From CAVSUZ01 sp963791885 (GTDB taxonomy: Bacteria; Pseudomonadota; Alphaproteobacteria; Acetobacterales; Acetobacteraceae): a stretch of 64,000 nt of DNA. Made by a program: the position numbers and the translations under genes. Where the stretch lies: NCBI GenBank assembly GCA_963791885.1, contig CAWBUL010000004.1, forward strand, positions 1,426,001 to 1,490,000, in the 5' to 3' direction. Of the stretch, positions 1 through 7,998 are shown piece after piece (within the stretch, counting starts at the first letter, position 1; each line of letters opens with the position of its first letter). The notes beneath the pieces were generated by a model, which was not told the DNA's origin, made no database searches, and saw only the letters and a list, made by a program, of their open reading frames with translations.

Positions 1-2
1 GC

Positions 3-1322
3 ATGGCCCGCCCCTGGCCCGCCTTCGCGGCCCTCTGCGCCCTGACCGGCCTTGCCCTCTTCGCGGCCATCACCGGGCCGGATGCCTACACCGGCGTCCT
101 CGCTCTCACGCTCGTCGCCGCCGCGTCGTTCCTCGCCTGGCGCTACAACGCGACCGCCTGCGCCCTCTGGCTCCTCGTCACCGGCTGCACGCTGGAGATG
201 TCGCTCGGCGACCTGATCGGCCCCGATGCCTACCAGCCCATTATTGCCGTCGTGAAAGCGGTCGGCCTCGTTCTGGTACTGCTCGCGATCCTCCGCTACG
301 GCGCACGCCTCGACCCGTTCAACCCCGGCTTCGCGTACTGCGTGATGTTCATCACCGGCCTGGCCCACGGCCTTCATCCGGGCCTCACCACCTCCAAGTC
401 CCTCCGCTCGCTGCTCGGTTCAGCCGCGCCGTTCGCCTTCAGCTTCAGCCGGCTCTCCCGCCCCTGGGCCGAGCGCATCATCCGCATCACCGCACTGACC
501 CCGCTGATCAATGTGACCCTGGGCGCCACGCTCGCGGTCGCCGGCTTCCGCCCCCTCTTCGTCAACTCCGGAGGATGGCGCATGGCCGCGCTCAGCCACC
601 CCGCCTTTCTCGCCGGCTTTGCCCTGGCCGGCATCTACGCCTGCCTGATCCAGTGGTTCCGCCACGGTGCTTGGCGCTGGCTCGGGCTTCTCGCGGTCGA
701 TGTGATCATCCTGGTGCTGACCGGCGCCCGAGCGCCCACACTCTACGGACTTGCCGTCATCGTCCTCAGCATCGCGCTCGCCCCCGCCAACTCGCTCTCA
801 ACCCGCCGCCGTTGGGGCCTGCTCCTTGCCGGCGCCGCCGTCCTGCCCATCGCCATGCTGCTCGCGGGAGACCTGACCGAACTCCGCCTGTTCAACGCCG
901 TCACCACCTATGCCGGAAACCTGAGCGGCCGGGCGGAACTCTGGCCCGCCTTCGAAAAAGCCGCCGCCAAGTCGCCCTGGTTCGGCTGGGAACTCGGGGC
1001 CGGCAACGTCATCATCTCGCCCGATAGTGACATCGCACGCATCATGCACACCTGGGCGGCCCACAATGAATATCTGCGGATGGAGGTCGAAGGCGGCCTG
1101 TTCGGCCGCACCCTGTTGATCCTGTCATTCGCTCTGTGGTGCGTGAGCAACAGCGCCATACTTCCGCGCGCCGAGCGCATCGTCATCCGGCTGGTTTTCC
1201 TCGCGTTCGCGTGCCATGCCTTCACCGACAATGTGTTGATTTCCACATCGGCGTCGGTGCTGTTCACCTTCGTCTCCGCGGTGTTCGCACAGGGTCGGCT
1301 GGAAGCTGCTACGGAAGACTGA
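3..1322 (+). CDS. O-antigen ligase / polymerase (Wzy_C-like) family membrane protein
   Basis: A 439-residue polytopic inner-membrane protein with about ten hydrophobic segments. A large loop near residue 300-365 holds the family hallmarks: a 'TGARAP' segment ending a helix, then 'SGRAELW', then 'HNEYLRM' around residue 353. This pattern is typical of O-antigen ligase/polymerase proteins, which move or polymerise lipid-linked glycans at the periplasmic face. No glycosyltransferase cluster is visible here, but the window starts only 2 bases upstream, so an upstream operon may be cut off. Family confident, substrate unknown. The ATG is the first possible start in the window, so a longer N-terminus cannot be excluded. 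Confidence 0.75.
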   Translation: MARPWPAFAALCALTGLALFAAITGPDAYTGVLALTLVAAASFLAWRYNATACALWLLVTGCTLEMSLGDLIGPDAYQPIIAVVKAVGLVLVLLAILRYGARLDPFNPGFAYCVMFITGLAHGLHPGLTTSKSLRSLLGSAAPFAFSFSRLSRPWAERIIRITALTPLINVTLGATLAVAGFRPLFVNSGGWRMAALSHPAFLAGFALAGIYACLIQWFRHGAWRWLGLLAVDVIILVLTGARAPTLYGLAVIVLSIALAPANSLSTRRRWGLLLAGAAVLPIAMLLAGDLTELRLFNAVTTYAGNLSGRAELWPAFEKAAAKSPWFGWELGAGNVIISPDSDIARIMHTWAAHNEYLRMEVEGGLFGRTLLILSFALWCVSNSAILPRAERIVIRLVFLAFACHAFTDNVLISTSASVLFTFVSAVFAQGRLEAATED

Positions 1323-1328
1323 GGCTCG

Positions 1329-2285
1329 ATGAAAACCCTTCTCCTTCTCGCCGCGCTCTGGGCCACCATCCCGCTTGCGCGCGCTTCCGGCCTTGCCATC
1401 GTGATGAACTCCGAATCCGCTTCGCTCAGCCTCATCGACATGAGCACCCAGCAGGAGATGAAGCGGATCCCTGCGCTGCGCGAACCCCACCATTGGGCCC
1501 TGACTCCCGATGGTCACACCCTCGTCGTCGGCAATTCCTCAGGCAATGCCCTGCTCTTGCTCGATCCTGCGACCGGCGCCCTGCAGCGCCGGGTGATCGT
1601 GGCCGACCCGTACCAACTCGGCTTCAGCCCTGACGGCAAGTTCCTGGTCGTCAACGGTCTCGCCCGTAACCAGATCGATGTGTACTCCATGCCGGACTAC
1701 ACGCTGGTGAAGCGCTTCCCGATCCGCACCATGCCGAGTCACCTGGCATTCTCACCCAACTCGTCGCGCGTCTTCATCTCGCTTCAGGGCACCAGCCGCC
1801 TCGTCGCGATCGACCTGAAGACCATGACGCAGCTATGGGACAAACCCGTCGGCAATACGCCCGCGGGCGTGCTGTGGAACAACGGCAAGCTGCTCGTCGC
1901 CGATATGGGCACCGATTACCTGCAAGAAGTCGATCCAGCTGACGGACATGAGATCCGCCGTGTCGTCACCGGCAAGGGTGCGCACAATCTGTTCTTCTCC
2001 CCCGACGGCAAATCGATCTGGGTCAACAATCGCGTCGCCGGTACCATCACCGTGCTCAATGCGGACACCCTCATTCCCTCGCGCGTCTACCATGTGGCCG
2101 GCGGCCCGGATGATCTCGCCTTCGCCCCCGACGGCAAGGTTTGGATCACCCGCCGCTTCGCCGAAAGCGTCGCGGTACTCGATCCGACCAGCGGCGAATT
2201 CACTACCATCGATGTGGGACGCTCGCCGCACGGCATCTTCCTCAACCCGCATGCCCCGACACCCGACAGGGTGGCCGCACGATGA
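1329..2285 (+). CDS. Secreted YVTN/40-residue beta-propeller repeat protein
   Basis: 318 residues with an N-terminal signal peptide (charged start, hydrophobic core, cleavage near ASG at 18-21). It is followed by about seven repeats of roughly 40 residues. Recurrent blade motifs are 'LTPDGHTLVVGN', 'FSPDGKFLVVNG', 'FSPDGKSIWVNN' and 'FAPDGKVWITR'. This is the YVTN beta-propeller family, found in periplasmic or surface proteins and related in fold to lactonase and cytochrome d1 propellers. No haem or catalytic motif is seen. It begins 6 bp after the ligase-like gene, so the two are probably co-transcribed. Function unknown. Confidence 0.75.
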   Translation: MKTLLLLAALWATIPLARASGLAIVMNSESASLSLIDMSTQQEMKRIPALREPHHWALTPDGHTLVVGNSSGNALLLLDPATGALQRRVIVADPYQLGFSPDGKFLVVNGLARNQIDVYSMPDYTLVKRFPIRTMPSHLAFSPNSSRVFISLQGTSRLVAIDLKTMTQLWDKPVGNTPAGVLWNNGKLLVADMGTDYLQEVDPADGHEIRRVVTGKGAHNLFFSPDGKSIWVNNRVAGTITVLNADTLIPSRVYHVAGGPDDLAFAPDGKVWITRRFAESVAVLDPTSGEFTTIDVGRSPHGIFLNPHAPTPDRVAAR

Positions 2286-2297
2286 TACGCGGCGGGC

Positions 2298-3227
2298 ATG
2301 CGTAGCCCTCTCGACCTTCTGGCCGGCTGGCTGCAGGAGCACGCCGTCGTTCCTGCGCTCTATCACCTCGGCCTGATGCGGTGGGAGGAGATGTCGTTCG
2401 GCTGGTCGCTCTTCGCCGTCTACGGCGCGATCCAGGTCGCCGTCACCTACGCGGTTTGTGTCCCTCTGGAACGTTGGCGCCCGGTGGAGCGCTGGCCGGA
2501 CCGCAAGGCTGTCAGCGTCGATATCCTCTACACCCTCATCTCTCGCGTCGGCATCCTGCCGCTCTTTACCTTCGTCCTGTTCTATCAGGCGCAGGTGGCG
2601 ATGAACGGCTGGCTCGCCGACCATGGCTGGGTTCCACCCATGCTGGAACTCTGGGTGCCCGCCTTGCAGGGCCACGCGGTCATCACCTTCGTCTTCTACG
2701 CCATCATCCTCGATTGCGCGGATTACTGGCGTCACCAACTCTCGCATCAGTTCTACTGGTGGTGGACGCTGCATTCGCTGCACCACGCGCAGGAGCAGAT
2801 GACCTTCTGGTCCGATGACCGCAATCACATCCTCGACGACATCATCGCCGCTCTCTGGTTCGCCATCATCGCGCTGATGATCGGCGTGCCGCCGCTCCAA
2901 TTCCCGCTGCTCGTACTCGTGCTGCGCTTCATCGAAAGCCTGTCCCACGCCAACGTCCGGCTTTCCTTCGGCTGGCTTGGCGAGCGTCTTCTCGTCTCCC
3001 CCCGCTTCCACCGCGCGCATCACGCAGTGCTCGCCGCAGGACAGAAAAGCTGCAACTACGGGGCCGTTCTGCCGTGGTGGGATATGCTGTTCGGCACCGC
3101 CGATTTCAGCCGCAACTATGCACCCACTGGCGACCCCGGAGCCAACGACGCGCTGACCCACGGCAGCTACGTCCGCCAGCAATGGGCCGGCATTCGCCGC
3201 TTGGCGCACGTCGTCGCATCACGCTGA
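2298..3227 (+). CDS. Sterol desaturase / fatty acid hydroxylase family membrane protein
   Basis: 309 residues with several membrane helices and the complete histidine-box set of the FA_hydroxylase family: 'HQLSH' near residue 145, 'HSLHH' near 158, 'SHAN' near 216 and 'HRAHH' near 238. These histidines hold a di-iron centre that hydroxylates or desaturates lipid substrates in the membrane. It starts 12 bp after the propeller gene and ends 5 bp before the next permease gene, so all appear to form one operon. The lipid substrate cannot be told from sequence; hopanoid- or ornithine-lipid-type targets are possible in this clade. Confidence 0.82.
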   Translation: MRSPLDLLAGWLQEHAVVPALYHLGLMRWEEMSFGWSLFAVYGAIQVAVTYAVCVPLERWRPVERWPDRKAVSVDILYTLISRVGILPLFTFVLFYQAQVAMNGWLADHGWVPPMLELWVPALQGHAVITFVFYAIILDCADYWRHQLSHQFYWWWTLHSLHHAQEQMTFWSDDRNHILDDIIAALWFAIIALMIGVPPLQFPLLVLVLRFIESLSHANVRLSFGWLGERLLVSPRFHRAHHAVLAAGQKSCNYGAVLPWWDMLFGTADFSRNYAPTGDPGANDALTHGSYVRQQWAGIRRLAHVVASR

Positions 3228-3232
3228 CCTGA

Positions 3233-4489
3233 ATGGGGCCAGCGGGGCTCTGGGCCACCTGGGGCATCGCCGCGGCCGCAACGGCTGGCGTCCTGTTCCG
3301 CCCCTTCGCCTGGCCAGAATTCGTCTGGGCTATCGCCGGCGCCGTCCTCCTCGTCCTGCTCGGCCTGCTCCCGCTGCACGACGCCCTGATCGGCGCCTCC
3401 CGAGGTACCGACGTCTATCTCTTCCTCATCGGCATGATGCTGCTCTCCGAGATCGCCCGGCAGGAGGGGTTGTTCGACTGGGTCGCCGCTCACGCCGCTC
3501 GTCTCTCGGGCGGCTCGGCCGTCCGCCTGTTCACCCTGATCTTCGCTGTCGGCACACTCGTGACCGTCTTCCTCTCGAACGACGCCACCGCGGTGGTGCT
3601 CACCCCCGCCGTCGCCGCTGTGGTCCGCACTGCCCAGGCGAAGGAACCGCTGCCCTATCTCTTCACCTGCGCCTTCATCGCCAATGCGGCGAGCTTCGTC
3701 CTGCCGATCTCCAACCCGGCCAATCTCGTGATCTACGGCAGCCACATGCCGCCGCTCTTGCCGTGGATCAGGCAATACGCGCTGCCCTCGGTCGCCTCGA
3801 TCGGGGCGACGTATGTTGCCCTGCGCCTCACCCAGGCACGCCATCTCCGGGCAGGGGTCTCCGACGCCATCGAATCACCGGCTCTGACGACAGGCGGTCA
3901 GCTGGCCGCAGCGGGCATTGCGCTCACCGCCCTCGTGCTCCTCACCGCATCCTACTTCGACGTCGCACTCGGCCTGCCGACCTTCGCCGCCGGCATGGCT
4001 ACGGTCATCGCCGTCCTGCTTTGCTCCCGTCGGGCTCCGTTTAGCCTGGTACGAGGAATCTCCTGGGGCATCCTGCCCTTGGTCGCCGGCCTGTTTGTTC
4101 TGGTCGAAGCGCTCGAGAAAACTGGCCTCACCGGCATGATCGGCCGCTTGGTCGTCGACCTGCTGCAGCGCTCACAGGCGCTCGCCGCCTGGACGATCGG
4201 CATCGTCCTCGCCTTCGGCTGCAACCTGGTGAACAATTTGCCGGCCGGCCTTCTCGCCGGGCGCGTTGTTTCCGCCGCTCAGATGCCGGAGCATGTGAGG
4301 GGCGCCGTCCTCATCGGCATCGATCTCGGCCCCAACCTCTCCATAACCGGGTCACTTGCAACCATCCTCTGGCTCACCGCGCTCCGCCGCGAGGGTCACG
4401 CCGTGGGCGCACGCGCCTTCCTCAAACTCGGCGCCATCGTCATGCCCCCCGCACTCATCCTCACGCTCGCCGCCCTGTTCGTGAGCTGA
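3233..4489 (+). CDS. ArsB-type / ion transporter superfamily permease
   Basis: 418 residues, almost wholly hydrophobic, with 10-12 membrane helices. The motifs 'FLSNDATAVVLTP' and 'LPISNPANLVIYG' are those of ArsB/NhaD/SLC13-type ion transporters, and a second internal repeat carries 'LVNNLPAGLLAG'. ArsB exports arsenite, but related proteins move sodium or dicarboxylates. No arsC, arsR or other arsenic gene is nearby, so the arsenic role is only a family label. The gene is the last of the plus-strand run. Its stop lies 25 bp before the left end of the mobile element described below. Confidence 0.72.
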   Translation: MGPAGLWATWGIAAAATAGVLFRPFAWPEFVWAIAGAVLLVLLGLLPLHDALIGASRGTDVYLFLIGMMLLSEIARQEGLFDWVAAHAARLSGGSAVRLFTLIFAVGTLVTVFLSNDATAVVLTPAVAAVVRTAQAKEPLPYLFTCAFIANAASFVLPISNPANLVIYGSHMPPLLPWIRQYALPSVASIGATYVALRLTQARHLRAGVSDAIESPALTTGGQLAAAGIALTALVLLTASYFDVALGLPTFAAGMATVIAVLLCSRRAPFSLVRGISWGILPLVAGLFVLVEALEKTGLTGMIGRLVVDLLQRSQALAAWTIGIVLAFGCNLVNNLPAGLLAGRVVSAAQMPEHVRGAVLIGIDLGPNLSITGSLATILWLTALRREGHAVGARAFLKLGAIVMPPALILTLAALFVS

Positions 4490-4508
4490 CGGCTTTAGGG
4501 CGAATGCC

Positions 4509-4514
4509 GCTATA
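4509..4514 (+). repeat. Left target-site duplication GCTATA
   Basis: GCTATA directly precedes the left terminus of the 1,564-bp element and is matched exactly by the six bases after its right terminus. The copy lies 20 bp after the stop of the ArsB-type permease gene. Confidence 0.8.
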
Positions 4515-4663
4515 TGTGACGGCGCACAATGATGAACGGCCCGACGCGCAATAGATGACCATTACCGGCGCACGTTACCTGAGACGCAAGTGGGCGTCCG
4601 ACGCACAATCGTTAAGACACAACGCAAATTCGGCGAGACGAACGCGCAATAGACGATCGCCGG
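4515..4663 (+). repeat. Left inverted-repeat arm of the element
   Basis: About 150 bp with four cores (CGCACAAT 4523, CGCGCAAT 4545, CGCACAAT 4602, CGCGCAAT 4643). The reverse complement of 5930-6078 aligns along its whole length, best in the outer 40 bp. The rest of the gene-free stretch up to 4904 holds nothing else that I recognise. Confidence 0.85.
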
Positions 4664-4904
4664 CCCATGGTGCGATTCGATCAGGTTGGCAGCCCAGCCG
4701 CGCGCATGTCGTCCATCAGTTCGCGTGAACACGCCGGGTCAAGATCACCACGTAACAGGCGGCGGATTTCAGCGGGTCTGGCGTCGAACTCCCGCAAGCA
4801 ACCCTATTGAGGCAGGGAAAGTGTCTCGTGCCGACGCCTCGCTGGCGTATACCCAAGAGAGGCTATGCTCGCTTGGGGTGGTAAGCGGTCCCCCAGTCAG
4901 GACC

Positions 4905-5861
4905 TTAGGCTGCGAACGCGTCCGTCGCCCGAACGAGGATTTCGGTCATGCCCGGCTCTCCCGCACCGTGGCCTGCATCGTCAAGGAGCGTGAGCTTGGA
5001 GCCGCGCCACATCTGACTCAGCCGCCAGGCGACATCCGGTGGCCCGGAGATATCAAGGCGCCCATGGACGAGTATCGCCGGGATGTCCGTGAGCTTCGAC
5101 GCCCCGCCTATGAGATCGACACCGTCCATCCAGCAGTTATGACGCCAGTAGTGGGTGACGATGCGCGCGAACGCCAGCCTGAACCGGGGGTCCTCGTAGC
5201 GAGCCGACGGTCTCTGGCCGGGTCGGATAGCCACGTGCGCCGCCTCCCATGCGCACCAGTCGCGGGCGGCCTTCTCCCGTACCCCAGGATCGGGACTGGC
5301 AAGTAGGCGAGCGTAAGCGTCAGCAAGATCGCCATCGCGATCTGTCACTGGAACTCCGTCCTGAAAGTTCGCCCAGGCCTCTGGAAAGAACCGACCCGCT
5401 TGGCGCGTGACCCAGTCGAGTTCTTTGTGGGTGCCCGCGGTGATACTGAAGAAGATCGCTTCGCTGACCCGATTTGAGTGCATCTCAGCGTACGCCAAGC
5501 CCAACGTCACGCCCCAGGAGCCCCCGAACAGCAACCATCGTTCAGTTCGCCTCAACGCTCTGAGCTGTTCGATGTCAGCCAGCAAATCCGATGTCGTGTT
5601 GGCCTCAAGGGCCAGGTGGGTATCCGCGGCGTGCGGCGTGCTGCGCCCGCAGCCACGTTGATCGAAGAGGATGAGACGGTAAAGGTCGGGATCGAAGTAG
5701 CGTCGCCAGGCAGGCGTTGCGCCCGAGCCAGGGCCGCCGTGAATCACGAGTGCTGGTTTCCCTGCTGGATTGCCACACTCCTCCCAATAGACTTGGTGAC
5801 CGTGCCCCACGTCCATCAGGCCATGCTCGTACGGCTCAATTGGAGGGTAAAGCTGGGCCAT
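4905..5861 (-). CDS. pip: Proline iminopeptidase (alpha/beta hydrolase), element cargo
   Basis: 318 residues, full length for the S33 family, which removes N-terminal proline from peptides in the cytoplasm. Visible landmarks are the oxyanion motif HGGPG at 41-45, 'DQRGCGRS' at 67-74, the nucleophile elbow GGSWG at 113-117 (Ser115), an Asp in 'HGRLDI' and a His in 'DAGHGAGE' near the C-terminus. The catalytic triad therefore looks intact. The gene is the sole passenger of the 1,564-bp element and sits between its inverted ends. No promoter can be assigned with confidence in the 60-70 bp between the start and the right-end repeats. The cargo role is inferred from the flanking structure. Confidence 0.9.
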   Translation of the reverse strand: MAQLYPPIEPYEHGLMDVGHGHQVYWEECGNPAGKPALVIHGGPGSGATPAWRRYFDPDLYRLILFDQRGCGRSTPHAADTHLALEANTTSDLLADIEQLRALRRTERWLLFGGSWGVTLGLAYAEMHSNRVSEAIFFSITAGTHKELDWVTRQAGRFFPEAWANFQDGVPVTDRDGDLADAYARLLASPDPGVREKAARDWCAWEAAHVAIRPGQRPSARYEDPRFRLAFARIVTHYWRHNCWMDGVDLIGGASKLTDIPAILVHGRLDISGPPDVAWRLSQMWRGSKLTLLDDAGHGAGEPGMTEILVRATDAFAA

Positions 5862-5929
5862 GCGCGCCTCTCTGTCTCGGGTCAGCCCACAAAGCAGAGT
5901 CTGCTCAGGTCGACACCAGCTGTCATGCG

Positions 5930-6078
5930 TCGCAGACTATCTACTGCGCGTCCGTGTCGCCGAGCGTGCGCTACGTCTCAACGGTTGTGCGTCCGATGCC
6001 GGTTTCCGTCTGAGGTAATGTGCCTCGGAGGCTGGCCTTTATTGCGCGTCGGGCCGTTCATCATTGCGCATCGCCACA
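5930..6078 (-). repeat. Right inverted-repeat arm of the element
   Basis: Mirror of the left arm. On the plus strand the inverted cores are ACTGCGCG 5943, GTTGTGCG 5984, ATTGCGCG 6041 and ATTGCGCA 6063, with the same 41/57/22-bp spacing as the left end. It terminates in CCACA at 6078. Confidence 0.85.
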
Positions 6079-6084
6079 GCTATA
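6079..6084 (+). repeat. Right target-site duplication GCTATA
   Basis: Exact copy of 4509-4514, directly after the right terminus. It lies 5 bp from the stop codon of the LuxR-family gene, so insertion fell in the short gap between two convergent genes without breaking either. Confidence 0.8.
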
Positions 6085-6088
6085 AGCC

Positions 6089-7210
6089 TCAATGCCACAC
6101 TGGCCCCGGCACCCGCAGCAGCAGCCGCACCAGTTCCGCCTGCCGCGACGTCTCCGTCCGTTCCATGATGTCGCTTAGATGCCGCCGCACCGTATGCGGG
6201 CTGATGCCCAGGTCCACCGCGATCTCCCGGACGTCGCGCCCTGCCGCCAGTCGTGCCGCGACCGCCGCTTGGCCCCGGCTGAAGCCGAAGATCGCACGAA
6301 GCTCGCCAACGTCGGGCGCCCTCGGCCGCGCCAGATCACGGATCACCAGGATCGCCCGCGCCCCGTCCGGAAACAGCCGCCCGCTCCGCCGCCCGGCCGG
6401 TGCAACCATGACCGCATAGCCTCGGGGGTCCTCCGCATGCGCGATCGAAAGCTGCGTGCCCCGCGGTGCACAGAGGGAGCAAGCACTCCGCATCGCCGCC
6501 TGGAGCCGGGCGTCCGACTGCGCATCGGTCGCCGCCAGTCGCCCCTGGCGCAGCCGCAGCGCATCACCGCAGCGCAGGATCTGTTCCGCCTCCCGATTGG
6601 CGTGAACCACCAATCCGGTTTCATCCACAACCAGGAAGGCCTCGCGCCACCGATCCAGCAACTCGGCGGAGAGCCGATCACCCTCCGGCCTCGGGAGGCG
6701 CTGAGAAAGCGCAACCGCGCGTCGCAGATGCGGCATGAACGGATCCAGGAGACCTGCATCGTCCGCCTGATAATCCCCTCGCCGCCGAGGCCGCGTCAGG
6801 TTCATCACCGCAACCTCGTCGCCTGAGCGCCAGACCATCAGCCCCAGCACGCCGTGCATGTCCCGCCGGATCAGAAAGTCGTTGTAATACTCCGATGCAG
6901 TCAGATCGGCCTTCGGCAGAACCTGCCAGTCGATCAGGATCGAGCCCGCTTGCATGTCGCGGATCGCCCGCGCCAGCGGATTGCGTTGCGCGAAGTAGCC
7001 ATAATAGTCCGCGAACGCCTCTTCATCGATGCGCCCGTACATCCCGACCCCGGCGCCGGTCTGCAGGTTCTTCCGGATGAAGGCGGTGGATCCGCCGCCC
7101 ACCAGGTCAGCCAGCCGGTTCATCAAGGGTATCCACTGGCGCTCGTCCAGCGCGGCTTCATAGGTACCGGCGATCAGATCGGCGGCCTCGTCCTCCCGCA
7201 TCGGTGGCAT
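6089..7210 (-). CDS. LuxR-family transcriptional regulator
   Basis: 373 residues. The C-terminal 60 residues form a LuxR/FixJ-type helix-turn-helix: 'FSRGQAAVAARLAAG', then 'VREIAVDLGISPHTVRRHL'. The first 200 residues are a sensor-like region with no autoinducer-binding signature that I recognise, and a middle part ('VVDETGLVVHANREAEQIL') looks PAS-like. It is convergent with the permease gene and now separated from it by the mobile element. A perfect palindrome 67 bp upstream of the start (7277-7292) could be its operator. DNA binding is confident; the signal is unknown. Confidence 0.8.
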   Translation of the reverse strand: MPPMREDEAADLIAGTYEAALDERQWIPLMNRLADLVGGGSTAFIRKNLQTGAGVGMYGRIDEEAFADYYGYFAQRNPLARAIRDMQAGSILIDWQVLPKADLTASEYYNDFLIRRDMHGVLGLMVWRSGDEVAVMNLTRPRRRGDYQADDAGLLDPFMPHLRRAVALSQRLPRPEGDRLSAELLDRWREAFLVVDETGLVVHANREAEQILRCGDALRLRQGRLAATDAQSDARLQAAMRSACSLCAPRGTQLSIAHAEDPRGYAVMVAPAGRRSGRLFPDGARAILVIRDLARPRAPDVGELRAIFGFSRGQAAVAARLAAGRDVREIAVDLGISPHTVRRHLSDIMERTETSRQAELVRLLLRVPGPVWH

Positions 7211-7276
7211 CCCTCACTCAAGGCGCATCCAGAAAATCAAGACTTCGGTATCATTTCAAGCCATATCGAGGTGATT

Positions 7277-7292
7277 TGGTGCATTTGCACCA
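7277..7292. promoter_or_regulatory. Palindromic operator candidate upstream of the LuxR-family gene
   Basis: TGGTGCA-TT-TGCACCA is a perfect 7-2-7 palindrome 67 bp upstream of the divergently read regulator start. It suits a dimeric regulator. Which protein binds is unknown. Confidence 0.4.
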
Positions 7293-7599
7293 TGCGCCGC
7301 CCCGACCAGCTCCGTTATCTTGCCGGAGGTGAACCGTTCGGACCTGCTCAGGCGGCCACCGCGGGTTGTGCAGGCTGGCGGTATTGCCGCCTTCTCTCCC
7401 GGCCAGCCCCGGTCAGGTCGTGTGGACTGCCGCGATCACCCGGGCTTCATCATGCATGCAACGGGTTCGTCGGCCCCGATCCCCGAACCCGAGTGTCCGG
7501 TCTGCCGGAGATGCGCTGCGGAGCTTGGTTTTTTTCGCCACGCAGGCGCGGCGTATTCGCGCGTCGCACCTGCGTGGCGGCCTTTTTCCAGAGCGAGAT
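7293..7599. other. Gene-free stretch without recognisable content
   Basis: Between the palindrome and the gene fragment that follows I see no intact gene, RNA or clear repeat. Reading frames here lack start signals and family motifs. Confidence 0.4.
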
Positions 7600-7845
7600 C
7601 GCGCGAGGCCGGATACGTCGGGCAGTGCTGGGCGCGCGCTGATGCCTCGACGAAGAGGGCGGCGAGTTGGAATTCGGCGGTGTTGTCGGGCTGGAGGGCG
7701 GAGACCTGGGCGATGGCGGCTTTGTCTCGGTCTTCCCGTTCCGCTTCGGTGCGGGGTGGCGGGAGGGCGCGACAGAGTTCGCGAGTGAGGTGGCGGTAGG
7801 CGCATTCGAGGAGGGTGTAGGGGGTTTGGTGGGTGAGGTGTCCAT
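7600..7845 (-). pseudogene. N-terminal fragment of an Acetobacteraceae-type hypothetical protein
   Basis: On the minus strand an ATG at 7845 (MDTSPTKP) is out of frame with the family-like sequence. After an apparent frameshift near 7820 the reading continues 'YTLLECAYRHLTRELCRALP', then 'DRDKAAIAQVSALQPDNTAEF', and loses similarity near 7620. I recall this start from a frequent uncharacterised protein of acetic acid bacteria and relatives. That is memory, not a search. The downstream half is missing here, while a fragment at 32495-33035 looks like the complementary C-terminal half of the same family. Confidence 0.5.
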
Positions 7846-7946
7846 AGGGTGGGTTATAGAGTTAGTTATAGTGACGTTTCAAGGGTTAGTGAGGGTTTCC
7901 GCTGGCGGTGTGAGTGATCGTGGCGGCTTACGGTTTGTTAGGCTGA

Positions 7947-7992
7947 AGGTTCCACACGGAGGGCACTGAGCACCACGGAGCGGCACGGAGAG
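7947..7992 (+). repeat. CACGGAG-rich intergenic repeat
   Basis: Four CACGGAG or near-identical heptamers occur in about 45 bp directly upstream of the GxxExxY gene. Related strings lie at 11591-11625 (opposite strand) and 18477-18510. Such tracts commonly precede GxxExxY genes in other bacteria (recalled). The last copy merges into the GAGAGAGG ribosome binding site. Confidence 0.5.
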
Positions 7993-7998
7993 AGAGGT

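Larger units (their letters stand above)
4515..6078. mobile_element. 1,564-bp non-autonomous transposon-like element carrying an iminopeptidase gene
   Basis: The element begins TGTGACGG and ends with the inverted counterpart TCGCCACA. It is flanked on both sides by GCTATA (4509-4514 and 6079-6084), a perfect 6-bp target-site duplication. Each end is an imperfect inverted repeat of about 150 bp containing four copies of a core CGCRCAAT. Cores lie at 4523, 4545, 4602 and 4643 on the left and, inverted, end at 6070, 6048, 5991 and 5950 on the right. Spacings are 22, 57 and 41 bp on both sides. Multiple ordered sites per end are typical of Mu/Tn7/Tn552/IS21-type transposases. No transposase gene is inside; the only gene is the iminopeptidase. 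Confidence 0.85.

Noticed and set aside
1833..3209. Long minus-strand open frame of 458 codons
   Set aside because: It is antisense to the propeller and hydroxylase genes, which have clear domain motifs. GC-rich DNA makes such frames by chance.
3233..4489. Arsenic-resistance operon
   Set aside because: Only an ArsB-type permease is present; no arsR, arsC or arsH in the neighbourhood.
4515..6078. Integron cassette interpretation of the iminopeptidase element
   Set aside because: Ends are long inverted arms with a target duplication, not a single attC site; no integron integrase or attI is visible.
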